A stretch of 18,315 nt of DNA from an uncultured Campylobacter sp. (lineage in GTDB: Bacteria > Campylobacterota > Campylobacteria > Campylobacterales > Campylobacteraceae), in the NCBI RefSeq assembly GCF_937996225.1, contig NZ_CALKTC010000003.1, positions 1 through 18,315 on the forward strand, read 5' to 3'. The notes beneath the pieces were generated by a model. It saw nothing but the letters and a program-made list of their open reading frames with translations, had not been told where the DNA came from and did no database searches. Below, piece after piece: positions 1-7,263 of this stretch. Position numbers and translations under genes: made by a program. Every line of letters starts with the position of its first letter. The first letter of the stretch is position 1.

Positions 1-6
1 TTGAGC

Positions 7-12
7 TATAAT
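7..12 (+). promoter_or_regulatory. murI: -10 box of the murI promoter
   Basis: A perfect TATAAT preceded by GC, as in the Campylobacter sigma-70 -10 consensus, which usually lacks a recognisable -35. Transcription would start near position 19 and give a leader of about 28 nt before the TTG start of murI. The window begins only 6 bases upstream, so nothing can be said about the -35 region. Confidence 0.55.
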
Positions 13-46
13 CCCTTTTTTGAAATTTTAACCTTGGACTAAGAAT

Positions 47-1369
47 TTGAAAATAGCGTTTTTTGACTCGGGCATCGGCGGGCTAAGCGTGCTAGCCGAG
101 GCTCTGCGGCGGTTTAGCGGGGCGGAGTTTTTGTATTTTGCCGACGAGGATCACGTCCCATATGGCACGAAAAGTAGGGCCGAGATCGTGCGGCTGAGCC
201 TCGATGCCGTCGGGTTTCTGGTCGCACGCGGCGCGGACGCGGTCGTCGTTGCTTGCAATACCGCCACGAGCGCGGCTATTTCGGAGCTTCGCGGCGCATT
301 TAGCGTGCCCGTCATCGGCATGGAGCCCGCCGTCAAGCTCGCCGCGGACAGCTTCGGCGCGCGCCCGACGCTGCTCATCGCCACGCCGCTAACGATCGCC
401 GGCGAAAAGCTCGCGCGCCTCGTGGGGCGGCTGGAGTGCGAGACGTGGAGCCTGCCGCTACCTCGCCTCGTGGAGTTTGCGCAGGATTTGGAGTTTGACT
501 CGCCTGTGGTTCGGGCGTATCTGCGGGAGGAACTAGCTAAATTTGAGCTTGAGCGCCTCGGTTCGCTCGTGCTTGGTTGCACGCATTTTAACTATTTTAA
601 GGACGTTTTGCGCGAAATTTTGCCGTCTCACGTACGCATCATCGACGGCATAGACGGCACGCTAAATCGCCTTGCAAGCGAGCTGGGTGGAGGGCTAAAG
701 CTTGCAAGCGACGAGGATTTGTGGGTGCAAACGGCTAAATTTAACGCGAGCAGCGAGAGCATAAAAGGCAAGAACAAGCGGGGCGTAGAAAGTCGCGATA
801 ATAGGGGCGGCGGGCGTGACACAGAAAGTTGCGGCGAGAGCAAGCCCGATATGATAGAGCAAGGTATGAGCAGACTTCGTGCAGTGTCGTGCGGCACCAT
901 AAAAAACGGCGTAGTGGGGTATGATGAGTTTTCTAACGCGGATGAGCGCGGCTGCGGCATGGATACTTCGCGCGACATAAAATCGCAGGTTTGTGCGGAT
1001 AAATTTGACGCAGACGGCGATATAAAATTTAACGCAAATTCGCAAACGGGCAAGCTGGGCGCAATCCGCGAACGCGACGGTAAGCTGGCGGGCAATGCTC
1101 GCGGCGTAGAGCAGTGCGACGAAGACAAATGCCGCATGTCGCCACGCGCCGTAAATGCGAATTCACAGTTCAAGCTTTATTCTCGAGGCGGCGCGGATTT
1201 GTCCTTAGAATTTGAGCCGCGAAGCGAAGAGGCGGGTATTTCGCGTGTGAATTATCCAAACGGCAACAGCGTGGAGTATTTTTGCTCGGGCAGGGCGCTA
1301 AATGCGGCGCAGTTGCGCAAGGTGGAGATATTTTTAAAGCGGCTCGATGCGATGCGAGCAATCGACTAA
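47..1369 (+). CDS. murI: Glutamate racemase with a large hydrophilic insertion
   Basis: Cytosolic cofactor-independent racemase that makes D-glutamate from L-glutamate for peptidoglycan precursors. Visible motifs: FDSGIGGLSV (residues 6-15, with D7 and S8), VPYGTK (37-42), ACNTAT with catalytic C70 (69-74), and LGCTHF with the second catalytic cysteine C178 (176-181). The form ADEDHVPYGTK...IGMEPAVK resembles the Firmicutes/Fusobacteria racemase type more than the usual C. jejuni MurI. Family members are about 245-270 residues; this one is 440. The excess lies between SELGG (about 211-215) and the C-terminal VNYPNGNSVEYFCSGR (401-416), which looks like the normal last strand and helix. The insertion (about 225-395) is Gly/Ser/Asp/Lys/Arg-rich, without hydrophobic blocks, and contains KFNA/KFDA-like repeats. 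Start is TTG at 47; the ribosome-binding site is weak, but the next codons match the family N-terminus (MKIAFFDSG). All catalytic residues are intact, so activity is plausible. Confidence 0.9.
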   Translation: MKIAFFDSGIGGLSVLAEALRRFSGAEFLYFADEDHVPYGTKSRAEIVRLSLDAVGFLVARGADAVVVACNTATSAAISELRGAFSVPVIGMEPAVKLAADSFGARPTLLIATPLTIAGEKLARLVGRLECETWSLPLPRLVEFAQDLEFDSPVVRAYLREELAKFELERLGSLVLGCTHFNYFKDVLREILPSHVRIIDGIDGTLNRLASELGGGLKLASDEDLWVQTAKFNASSESIKGKNKRGVESRDNRGGGRDTESCGESKPDMIEQGMSRLRAVSCGTIKNGVVGYDEFSNADERGCGMDTSRDIKSQVCADKFDADGDIKFNANSQTGKLGAIRERDGKLAGNARGVEQCDEDKCRMSPRAVNANSQFKLYSRGGADLSLEFEPRSEEAGISRVNYPNGNSVEYFCSGRALNAAQLRKVEIFLKRLDAMRAID

Positions 1370-2162
1370 GCTACGCGTCCGTGCGTCGTAGATCCGTAGC
1401 GCAGGTTGGAATTCCAGTGCGTCATAAATCACGTCAAATTAAAATTCCTGTTCATCGCGGATCGTACTACGCGACTTAAAATTTAGATACGTGGTGGATT
1501 GCTCTGCGCAAGTTAAAATTTTGATGCGCTATAAATCGCAGCGCAGACTCAAAATTTCGCCGTTTCGTAAATCGCGCCGCATAGACTAAAATTTCGGCGC
1601 GCTAAAAAATTTAACTCGGCTTGATGATTTAGAAGCAGCTTCGCAACAGCATGTGAGCAATGGCACCTAGCCGTCGTCCGGTGCGCGAAAGTTAAAATTT
1701 TACGGGGCAAATGCTGCCTTCCGCTGTCCGGCACATAAATTTAAAATTTAACGCACAACGCCGCCGTACGACTTGAAGCAGCATAGGGCGAGAAAGACGC
1801 CGTCGCTTCTTTGAATTTAATAGCGTAAGCCGAGATCGCCGTATGTTAGGAGTTGCCTCGCGCCGCACGAATTATCGCCGCCGAGTGAAATTTAGACTAG
1901 CCACGCGGCGTAAATTTTAAAATGATTAAATTTCAAGGCGCCGCGCAGCCCGCAAATCTTTTCTGCGCCAGCCAAAAACTTGCAGGCTTTAAATTTGAAA
2001 TTCCAAAATCCGTAAAGCAAGATTTCGCGCCGTATCGTTTCGCGGGCGAGATTTATACCGCAAAATTCAGCGCTGCGCAGAGTCTAATTTACCCTGCACC
2101 GAAGGCGCAGAGTAAATTAAAATGTATTAATAGGGGAATAATTTATTGCAATTTTAATCTAA
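1370..2162. other. Non-coding region with degenerate AAAATTT-headed repeats
   Basis: No convincing gene on either strand. From about 1433 to 1615 there are five loosely similar units of 34-41 bp, each starting with (T/C)AAAATT and followed by a GC-rich stretch such as CGTAAATCGC or GCGCAG. AAAATTT continues at wider spacing to 2160. Short open frames here (for example 1922-2257 plus, 1549-1734 minus) have no ribosome-binding site and no recognisable protein features. No clear terminator for murI was found. Confidence 0.5.
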
Positions 2163-2445
2163 TTAATCTTTCAGCCCCCTCTTGGCTCTTTGTTGTTTTA
2201 CAAATTCTTTACCCATCATTTTCTGTTGATCAGCATAAAATTCTACGATTTCCTTAGCGTTCACGCAATTTTTATAGGAGTTGCTTCCGTCCTTTAAAGT
2301 ATTGAAATCACACTTCGCTAAAACCTCTTTGGCTTCGTCAAGATGAGCGTCGTAATACTCCTTGGTCTTTACCTCAGTATCGTCACCGCAACCAACTAAT
2401 AAAGCAGCTAACACCCCCCCAGAGGAACATTTTGGGATTTTTCAT
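2163..2445 (-). CDS. EexN-like lipoprotein interrupted by a poly-G tract (phase-OFF)
   Basis: Small lipoprotein, probably anchored to a membrane by a lipidated cysteine. A good ribosome-binding site (AAGGAGA, 2457-2451) precedes ATG at 2445. Reading from there the frame breaks at a run of seven G (C on the plus strand, 2414-2420) and meets TGA soon after. With six G the reading is continuous: MKNPKMFLWGVLAALLVGC, an ideal lipoprotein signal with lipobox LVGC and lipidated C19, joined to a 93-residue protein. The mature part has KTKEYYDAH, VLAKC and NCVNAKEI, the pattern I associate with EexN-family entry-exclusion-like lipoproteins that are common in Campylobacter. No conjugation genes are nearby, so an exclusion role is not implied. 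Downstream of the tract the frame is intact to TAA at 2163, so this looks switched off, not decayed. A one-base assembly error would look the same. Confidence 0.65.
2414..2420 (-). repeat. G7 homopolymer within a signal-peptide coding region
   Basis: Seven consecutive G on the coding strand, the only G/C run of this length noticed in the window. It lies between start codon and lipobox of the small lipoprotein. Six G puts the signal peptide and the body in one frame; seven does not. Campylobacter commonly uses G tracts as slipped-strand switches, though active tracts are usually eight or longer. Confidence 0.6.
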
Positions 2446-2659
2446 TTCATTCTCCTTGTTTGAAATTTATCGGTATTTTACTACCCGTTTACTTTAAAAA
2501 TTTTAAATTGCAGGCGCACGCGCCGTTTTAACGCGGCTAGTTAAAATTCAGCTTTTAAAATTTACTCGCGTTTTTTGAAATTTCATTTTAAAATTTTACT
2601 AGCGCGACGAAATTTTACAGAGTAAAATTCCGCAAGGCAGATTAGAATTTCGCCCAGTA

Positions 2660-2683
2660 GAATTCCGCATCGCTGCGGAATTC
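2660..2683. repeat. Perfect hairpin, 10-bp stem
   Basis: GAATTCCGCA, four-base loop TCGC, then TGCGGAATTC. It lies downstream of the antiporter stop on the minus strand but has no T-run on either side, so it is not an obvious intrinsic terminator. Confidence 0.45.
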
Positions 2684-2689
2684 AAAATT

Positions 2690-2711
2690 TAAAAGCAAAT
2701 TTAAAATTTGC
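2690..2711 (-). terminator. Terminator of the ydfG-antiporter unit
   Basis: Six bases after the antiporter stop codon the minus strand reads GCAAATTTTAAATTTGC, a near-perfect palindrome, immediately followed by TTTT. AT-rich and therefore weak, but its position right after the stop supports termination here. Confidence 0.5.
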
Positions 2712-2716
2712 GGGAG

Positions 2717-4411
2717 CTACTCCTCTATCTTTTTACCTGCAAATCGCACGAGCGCCCACGTAACGGCAAGCCCCATCGGCAGCGCGATCCAGACGCTAAG
2801 CCCTAGCGCTACGGGAAGATAGCCTGCCACTACGGCGACCGCGCCGACGGATAGAGCGTAAGGCATCTGCGTCTTTACGTGCTCGATATGATCGCAGCCC
2901 GCACCCATCGACGAAAGGATCGTGGTGTCCGAAATCGGCGAGCAGTGATCGCCGAAAATCGCGCCGGTTAGCACGCCAGAGATATTTACGATCATATAGG
3001 CGTGAAGCGCGTCGCCCGAAAGCCCGTAGTGTAGCCCCACGGCGTTTGCCAAAGGTATGGCTAGCGGCATTAGAATTCCCATCGTGCCGTAGCTCGTGCC
3101 CGTCGAAAAGCTAATGAACGAGCCCAGCACGAAAATCGCTACCGGCAGCAAGAATTTCGGCGTGTTTTGACTTAGCATATCGACTAGATAACGCGACGTG
3201 CCGAGCTCCTTGACGACTGAGCTGAGCGACCAGGCAAGCAGCAAGATCACGATCGTGACGATCATCGTCTTCCACCCCTTGATCCACGTAGAGATCGCCT
3301 CTCTGACGTCAAAAATTTTGCGGTAAACGCTCATAAATATAGACACGACCGTAGCAAGAAGCGCTGCTTGAAAAAGTGCAACCGACGAGTTTGCGTTGCC
3401 GAAGGTTGCCTGAAGCGTCGCAAAGCTTAGCGGAGAGGCTTTTGCGGCCGCGAGGGCATCGCCCTCAAGCTTGCTTAACCCGCTAAAATAAAAGCTCGCA
3501 AACGCACCGCAGATTAGCACTATAAGCGGGATAACGGCGTTTGAAGCTTGCGGCTTGATCCCCTCTTTGGGCTCTAGCGTTTTATCTTCTAGCTCGGCGA
3601 TGTTAGAATTTTTGGAGTGAATTTCGCCCGCCGCAGCGCGCCTCTCGGCCGAAAGCATCGGTCCGAAATCCCTGCGCATGAACGCCACGTAAAGCACGAA
3701 AGCGAGCATGAAAAGATTGTAGAAGCGATACGGCATGGTTTGCACGAAGATCGAGAAGGCGTTTACGTTTTGCGCGCCGATCTGATCATACCCCGCTCTT
3801 ATCAGAGAGACTTCAAGACCTACCCAGGTAGAAATTAGCGCGATACCCGCAATCGGCGCGGCGGTAGCGTCGATGATGAAGGCGAGCTTTTCGCGGCTAA
3901 CTCTAAATTTATCGGTGATTGGCCGCATGACTGGGCCTACGAGCAGGGCATTTGCGTAGTCGTCAAAAAATATGAAAAGACCCATAACCCATGTTGAAAT
4001 TTGCGCTGAGATGCCAGTTTTGGCGCGCTTGCTAATCCAAAGCGCCACGGCTTTCGTGCCGCCCGTCCTGCTAATCAGAGCGACCACGCCGCCGATACAA
4101 AGTACCTGCAAAAGCACGCCCGCGTTGCCTTTGCTAGCCATAGAGCCTACCACGCGCGAGACCAGATCCGTAAAGCTGCCCACAAGCGCGGAGATCGGAT
4201 TGTTGCCGACGACTGCAAGCATATAGGTGCCGCTAAAAACGCCGATGAAAAGCGATAAAATCACCTCTTTGGTAATAAAGGCAAGCGCGATCGCCACGAC
4301 GGGCGGCACCAGCGTCCAGATGCCGAATAGCTCGGCATTATGCTGCCTGGTCGCGTCATCCACCGCAAACGCGGCAACCGATAAAAACATTAGTAATATA
4401 ATTTTTTTCAT
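2717..4411 (-). CDS. NhaC-family Na+/H+ antiporter
   Basis: Inner-membrane ion exchanger, expected to swap cytoplasmic Na+ for external H+. The 564 residues contain about a dozen hydrophobic segments. Family motifs: FGIWTLVPPVVAIALAF (29-45), FDDYANALLVGP (149-160), FSTGTSYGTMG (435-445) and GDHCSPISDTT (487-497), which carry the conserved polar residues of the transport core. A charged loop at about 246-290 lies between the halves. The first 16 residues resemble a cleavable signal peptide (MKKIILLMFLSVAAFA); this might instead be a first membrane segment. Start ATG at 4411 has AAGGCGAG upstream. It begins 16 bp after the ydfG stop on the same strand, so both are probably co-transcribed. Substrate cannot be fixed from sequence: some relatives carry malate/lactate or other organic substrates. 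Confidence 0.88.
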   Translation of the reverse strand: MKKIILLMFLSVAAFAVDDATRQHNAELFGIWTLVPPVVAIALAFITKEVILSLFIGVFSGTYMLAVVGNNPISALVGSFTDLVSRVVGSMASKGNAGVLLQVLCIGGVVALISRTGGTKAVALWISKRAKTGISAQISTWVMGLFIFFDDYANALLVGPVMRPITDKFRVSREKLAFIIDATAAPIAGIALISTWVGLEVSLIRAGYDQIGAQNVNAFSIFVQTMPYRFYNLFMLAFVLYVAFMRRDFGPMLSAERRAAAGEIHSKNSNIAELEDKTLEPKEGIKPQASNAVIPLIVLICGAFASFYFSGLSKLEGDALAAAKASPLSFATLQATFGNANSSVALFQAALLATVVSIFMSVYRKIFDVREAISTWIKGWKTMIVTIVILLLAWSLSSVVKELGTSRYLVDMLSQNTPKFLLPVAIFVLGSFISFSTGTSYGTMGILMPLAIPLANAVGLHYGLSGDALHAYMIVNISGVLTGAIFGDHCSPISDTTILSSMGAGCDHIEHVKTQMPYALSVGAVAVVAGYLPVALGLSVWIALPMGLAVTWALVRFAGKKIEE

Positions 4412-4427
4412 TTTCTCGCCTTAAAAT

Positions 4428-5174
4428 TTAATGCTTCTCGATAAAAAGCCCAGCCCAGCTCTGCTGCGTCGCCATCGCCTCTACGACGTTGATATTGACT
4501 CGGTGCGGCATCGCTAGGCAGCTTAGCACGATCTGCGCGATATCCTCTGGCAGGATCGCATCGACCCCCTCATACACGGCCGCAGCACGCGCTACGTCGC
4601 CTTTAAAGCGCACCTCGCTAAACTCGCTCTTACAGATTCCAGGAGCGATCTCCGTCACGCGGATGCCGGTGCCGCGCAAGTCGTTGCGGATATTACGGCT
4701 AAACTGCTTGATAAACGCCTTGCTCGCGCCGTAAACGTGGCTACCCGGATAGGGCCATGTGCCCGCAGTCGAGCCAAGATTGAAGATATAGCCGCTTTTG
4801 CGCGCGATCATCAGCGGCAGCACCGCCTTGGTCGAATACAGCACGCCTTTGATATTCGTATCGACCATCGTCTCCAAATCCTCTACGGGCGTCTGCGCGA
4901 TCCCCTCAAGTCCGAGCGCAAGGCCCGCGTTATTTACGAGCACCTCGACGTCTTTGAAATTTTCAGGCAGCGCGCTTACGGCATCAAACACCGCAGCTTT
5001 ATCGCGAATGTCCGCGGCGATAATGTGCGTATTGCCTAGCTCGCCGGCTAGCTTCTGTAGCCGCTCCTTGCGCCGCCCGAGTGCTATGATCTTATAGCCC
5101 TGCGCGCTAAGCGCCCTAGCGATCGCCTCGCCAAAGCCGCTCGTAGCGCCCGTGATGAATGCCGTATTTTTCAT
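4428..5174 (-). CDS. ydfG: NADP-dependent 3-hydroxy acid / serine dehydrogenase (SDR)
   Basis: Cytosolic short-chain dehydrogenase. Closely resembles E. coli YdfG, which oxidises L-allo-threonine, serine and related 3-hydroxy acids with NADP+ and has been linked to malonic semialdehyde reduction. Exactly 248 residues, like YdfG. Cofactor motif TGATSGFG (8-15) is followed by GRR (33-35), whose arginines favour NADP. NNAG at 81-84; catalytic triad S135 (in GSTAGTWPYPG), Y148 and K152 (VYGASKAF); RFKGD (189-193) and a VNIN (227-230) near the C-terminus also match YdfG. The frame stays open 57 codons further upstream, but ATG 5174 is chosen because AAGGAGATC lies just before it and the Rossmann strand starts there. 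First gene of a two-gene unit with the antiporter. Confidence 0.92.
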   Translation of the reverse strand: MKNTAFITGATSGFGEAIARALSAQGYKIIALGRRKERLQKLAGELGNTHIIAADIRDKAAVFDAVSALPENFKDVEVLVNNAGLALGLEGIAQTPVEDLETMVDTNIKGVLYSTKAVLPLMIARKSGYIFNLGSTAGTWPYPGSHVYGASKAFIKQFSRNIRNDLRGTGIRVTEIAPGICKSEFSEVRFKGDVARAAAVYEGVDAILPEDIAQIVLSCLAMPHRVNINVVEAMATQQSWAGLFIEKH

Positions 5175-5210
5175 ATGATCTCCTTTGCGTAAAATTTTAA
5201 ATTTAGCGCA

Positions 5211-5216
5211 ATGATA
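5211..5216 (-). promoter_or_regulatory. ydfG: Possible -10 box for ydfG
   Basis: TATCAT on the minus strand 37 bases upstream of the ydfG start; transcription would begin near 5204. No convincing -35. It lies in the divergent spacer between ydfG and the membrane protein gene. Confidence 0.3.
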
Positions 5217-5388
5217 ACGCAAAACGGATTTAGAATTTATGAAATTTGTTCTTGCGGCACTGGTGCGGATGAAATAATACGAAGACATTGGGCGTACTTC
5301 GAGCGCGCACGAGCTCGCGATAGGCAGCGGATTCGGCGAGCGCACGGGCTAAATTAAAATTTTGCGTCGTTTGTTTGTCGCGGTTTGC

Positions 5389-5394
5389 TATAAT
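5389..5394 (+). promoter_or_regulatory. -10 box for the membrane protein gene
   Basis: GCTATAAT, with a T-rich stretch upstream, fits the Campylobacter sigma-70 pattern. The transcript would begin near 5401 with a leader of about 18 nt containing the ribosome-binding site AGGAAAAAGG. This also supports the internal ATG at 5419, because an upstream start would lie before the transcript. Confidence 0.55.
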
Positions 5395-5418
5395 TACCTA
5401 AATTTAGGAAAAAGGCAA

Positions 5419-6114
5419 ATGAGCAAATTTATACGATTTATCCTCGTTAGTATCTGTGTTTGCGCCATTTATGCGGGTCTGAAATATGCTTTTATGCTCT
5501 TTATCACGTGGCTCATGTTTAGTGGGATATATTTTGATGGACCGGGTACGCTGCTCGCCATACCGCTCACGTTTCTAAGCTCATCGGTTATATTTGATTA
5601 TTATTGTATTGCGCTGGGTTCTCATCTACTCTTTTTATCGCTACTTAAAGGGCGCGACGTGAAAACGCGGTGGATTTTACCTTTATTTTTTCTCATAACG
5701 CTCGCGTTTTGTAGTTTTTGCGTCTTAATCGGGCACGAAGATTATCAGCGCATAAACGCGCTTTTTGCACTCTTGCTTATCTCTCCTTTTACGCTCATCG
5801 CATACGCCATCGTTACGACCGTAATCCTTGCCAAAAATAAAATTTCGGATTATTATCCGATCTTAGTCGTGATAATTTTTGTGCCCATTCATGCCGCCAG
5901 CATAGGGATATGGGGATTAGAACGGATATATTTTGGAGTATTTCTAAACGCGACGATACTGGGGATTTTTTATTTCACGGCGAAAATCGGGCGCGTAAAT
6001 TTGATCGCACACAGACCCACACCTGACAAAACGCAAAATTCTAAAGACCGCGTTATCAAAACGATACAAAGCAACGCGGCATTTTTAAACGACGATATTT
6101 TAAAGAAGCACTAA
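5419..6114 (+). CDS. Unknown polytopic membrane protein
   Basis: I do not recognise this family. The 231 residues (MSKFIRFILV...) contain about six hydrophobic segments, at roughly 6-35, 38-62, 65-76, 83-106, 112-138 and 146-188, joined by short charged loops. The soluble tail (about 190-231) is hydrophilic, carries several Lys/Asp/Asn and ends in KKH. Aromatic residues are abundant (Phe, Tyr, Trp); no enzymatic motif is visible. The open frame begins further upstream at 5362, but ATG 5419 is preferred because it follows AGGAAAAAGG at proper spacing and sits downstream of the -10 box at 5389. It is transcribed alone, divergently from ydfG, with no clear terminator after it. The downstream neighbour is decayed sequence. 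Confidence 0.7.
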   Translation: MSKFIRFILVSICVCAIYAGLKYAFMLFITWLMFSGIYFDGPGTLLAIPLTFLSSSVIFDYYCIALGSHLLFLSLLKGRDVKTRWILPLFFLITLAFCSFCVLIGHEDYQRINALFALLLISPFTLIAYAIVTTVILAKNKISDYYPILVVIIFVPIHAASIGIWGLERIYFGVFLNATILGIFYFTAKIGRVNLIAHRPTPDKTQNSKDRVIKTIQSNAAFLNDDILKKH

Positions 6115-6710
6115 ATTTTATCCTTTTTAGGAATTCTAAATGGCACTTTCGTCGCGCGCTACAAGCTTATCTGCTTCCCGATAGATCTGAGCTTTACCGA
6201 CAAAACCTTCAAAAACTGCGCCGTTTTGCCTCTTGATACATCGACGTCGCTTTTTGATCAAATTTATATCCAGCGTGATCTTATCATTTTTGATCACGCC
6301 GATACCCTTGTTTAGCACGTTTTGCGCAATCTGTTAGCTTCAGCTGGCGAGTGCATCGCGAAGGTGCCGCACTAAAATTTATTCAGCTGAGTATCCTTTT
6401 GAGAGCCTACGCCCAAAATATCCTTCATACTTGCGCTTCACGCCATCGCGACGGTAAGGTTTAGTTTCAATAGCGACTAGCTCCAATAAAATTCCATCTG
6501 TCACGCACAAAGTCTTTTGCGTTTTTCGATTTAGAATTTGGGTTGTGAGAATTCCATTCGTCGTTTATGGATACTCAGAATAAATATTGTGGCTATATTA
6601 TACGTGTAGAACGAGATAAAATTTACAGCCCTCAGGCGCAGCAAAATCAGCACGCCCCGTTTTACAAATGGCAAAATAAAGCGCGTTAGAATCGGCCTTC
6701 ACTTGAAATT
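6115..6710. other. Mostly non-coding region with gene debris
   Basis: Holds the broken gene at 6136-6428 (minus). A 40-codon frame at 6567-6689 (plus), starting MDTQNKYCGY, has no ribosome-binding site and cannot be supported as a gene. No repeats or RNA genes stand out. Confidence 0.45.
6136..6428 (-). pseudogene. Broken small gene, possible hotdog-fold thioesterase remnant
   Basis: Minus-strand reading from ATG 6428 gives MKDILGVGSQKDTQLNKF, an in-frame TAG, then CGTFAMHSPAEANRL; after a change of frame near 6335 it continues QNVLNKGIGVIKNDKITLDI and ends with EGFVGKAQIYREADKLVA near 6150. The order and flavour (a GIGV...ITLDINLIKK strand, then a FVGKAQIYRE...KLVA strand) remind me of small hotdog-fold thioesterases, but the total of about 97 codons is short for that fold and the match is weak. 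The stop and the frameshift, with no clear ribosome-binding site, argue for decay. It could simply be an unrelated dead small gene. Confidence 0.3.
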
Positions 6711-7253
6711 TTATTTAAAAAGTAAATCGGATTTTAGCTTGGAATAAACCTGCTCGCCTTTTAGCTCGCGGACGATTTGCAGCGCGAATTCCATCGCAGT
6801 AGCGGGACCTTTCGAAGTCATTATATTTTGATCTTTTACGACATTCGCCGAATTCGTATAGCCTGGGTGAGCGATCTGATTTTCAAAGCCTGGATAACAA
6901 GTGTAAGAGCTTTTTAGCACACCCGCGGTGGCTAGTGCCCATGGAGCGGCACATATTGCGCCAATTTTTGTGTTATTTGCATCGAAATCGCGCAGTACTT
7001 GCCCCAGCCTCTCGCTCTTTGCCAAATTTTCGGCTCCAGGCAAGCCGCCAGGCAAAACGATCATATCAAATTCCGAAACTTTTATATCGTCTAAAATTTC
7101 ATCGGCGATCATCTCTACGCCGTGCGCACCACAGACGCATTTCTTATCCAGCCCCACGGATGCTGCATCGATCTCCGCGCGGCGCAAAATATCGATCAAA
7201 CTTACCGCCTCGATCTCTTCAAAACCGTTTGCCAAAACGATCGCTACTTTCAT
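6711..7253 (-). CDS. DJ-1/PfpI family protein
   Basis: Cytosolic 180-residue protein of the DJ-1/ThiJ/YajL family, whose members act in oxidative or carbonyl stress (glyoxalase, deglycase or chaperone activities have been proposed and partly disputed). Seen: N-terminal strand MKVAIVLANGFEEIEA with acidic E15, which pairs with the nucleophile in this family; DMIVLPGGLPGAENL (63-77); and the nucleophile elbow GAICAAPWALA with C101 (98-108). TSKGPATAMEFAL (146-158) is the usual third motif. The length is typical. ATG 7253 follows AAGGAGCG. It starts 10 bp after the cytochrome c stop, so both are probably on one transcript. The exact substrate cannot be told from sequence. Confidence 0.88.
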   Translation of the reverse strand: MKVAIVLANGFEEIEAVSLIDILRRAEIDAASVGLDKKCVCGAHGVEMIADEILDDIKVSEFDMIVLPGGLPGAENLAKSERLGQVLRDFDANNTKIGAICAAPWALATAGVLKSSYTCYPGFENQIAHPGYTNSANVVKDQNIMTSKGPATAMEFALQIVRELKGEQVYSKLKSDLLFK

Positions 7254-7263
7254 CTACGCTCCT

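Noticed and set aside
628..1173. Long minus-strand open frame (181 codons) inside murI
   Set aside because: It overlaps the murI insertion antisense, has no ribosome-binding site and Ser/Pro/Leu-rich shadow composition; the murI reading explains the DNA.
1922..2257. 111-codon plus-strand frame
   Set aside because: Overlaps the well-supported lipoprotein gene on the other strand, consists of translated AAAATTT spacer, and has no ribosome-binding site.
6567..6689. 40-codon plus-strand frame (MDTQNKYCGY...)
   Set aside because: Protein-like in parts, but no ribosome-binding site, promoter or recognisable family.
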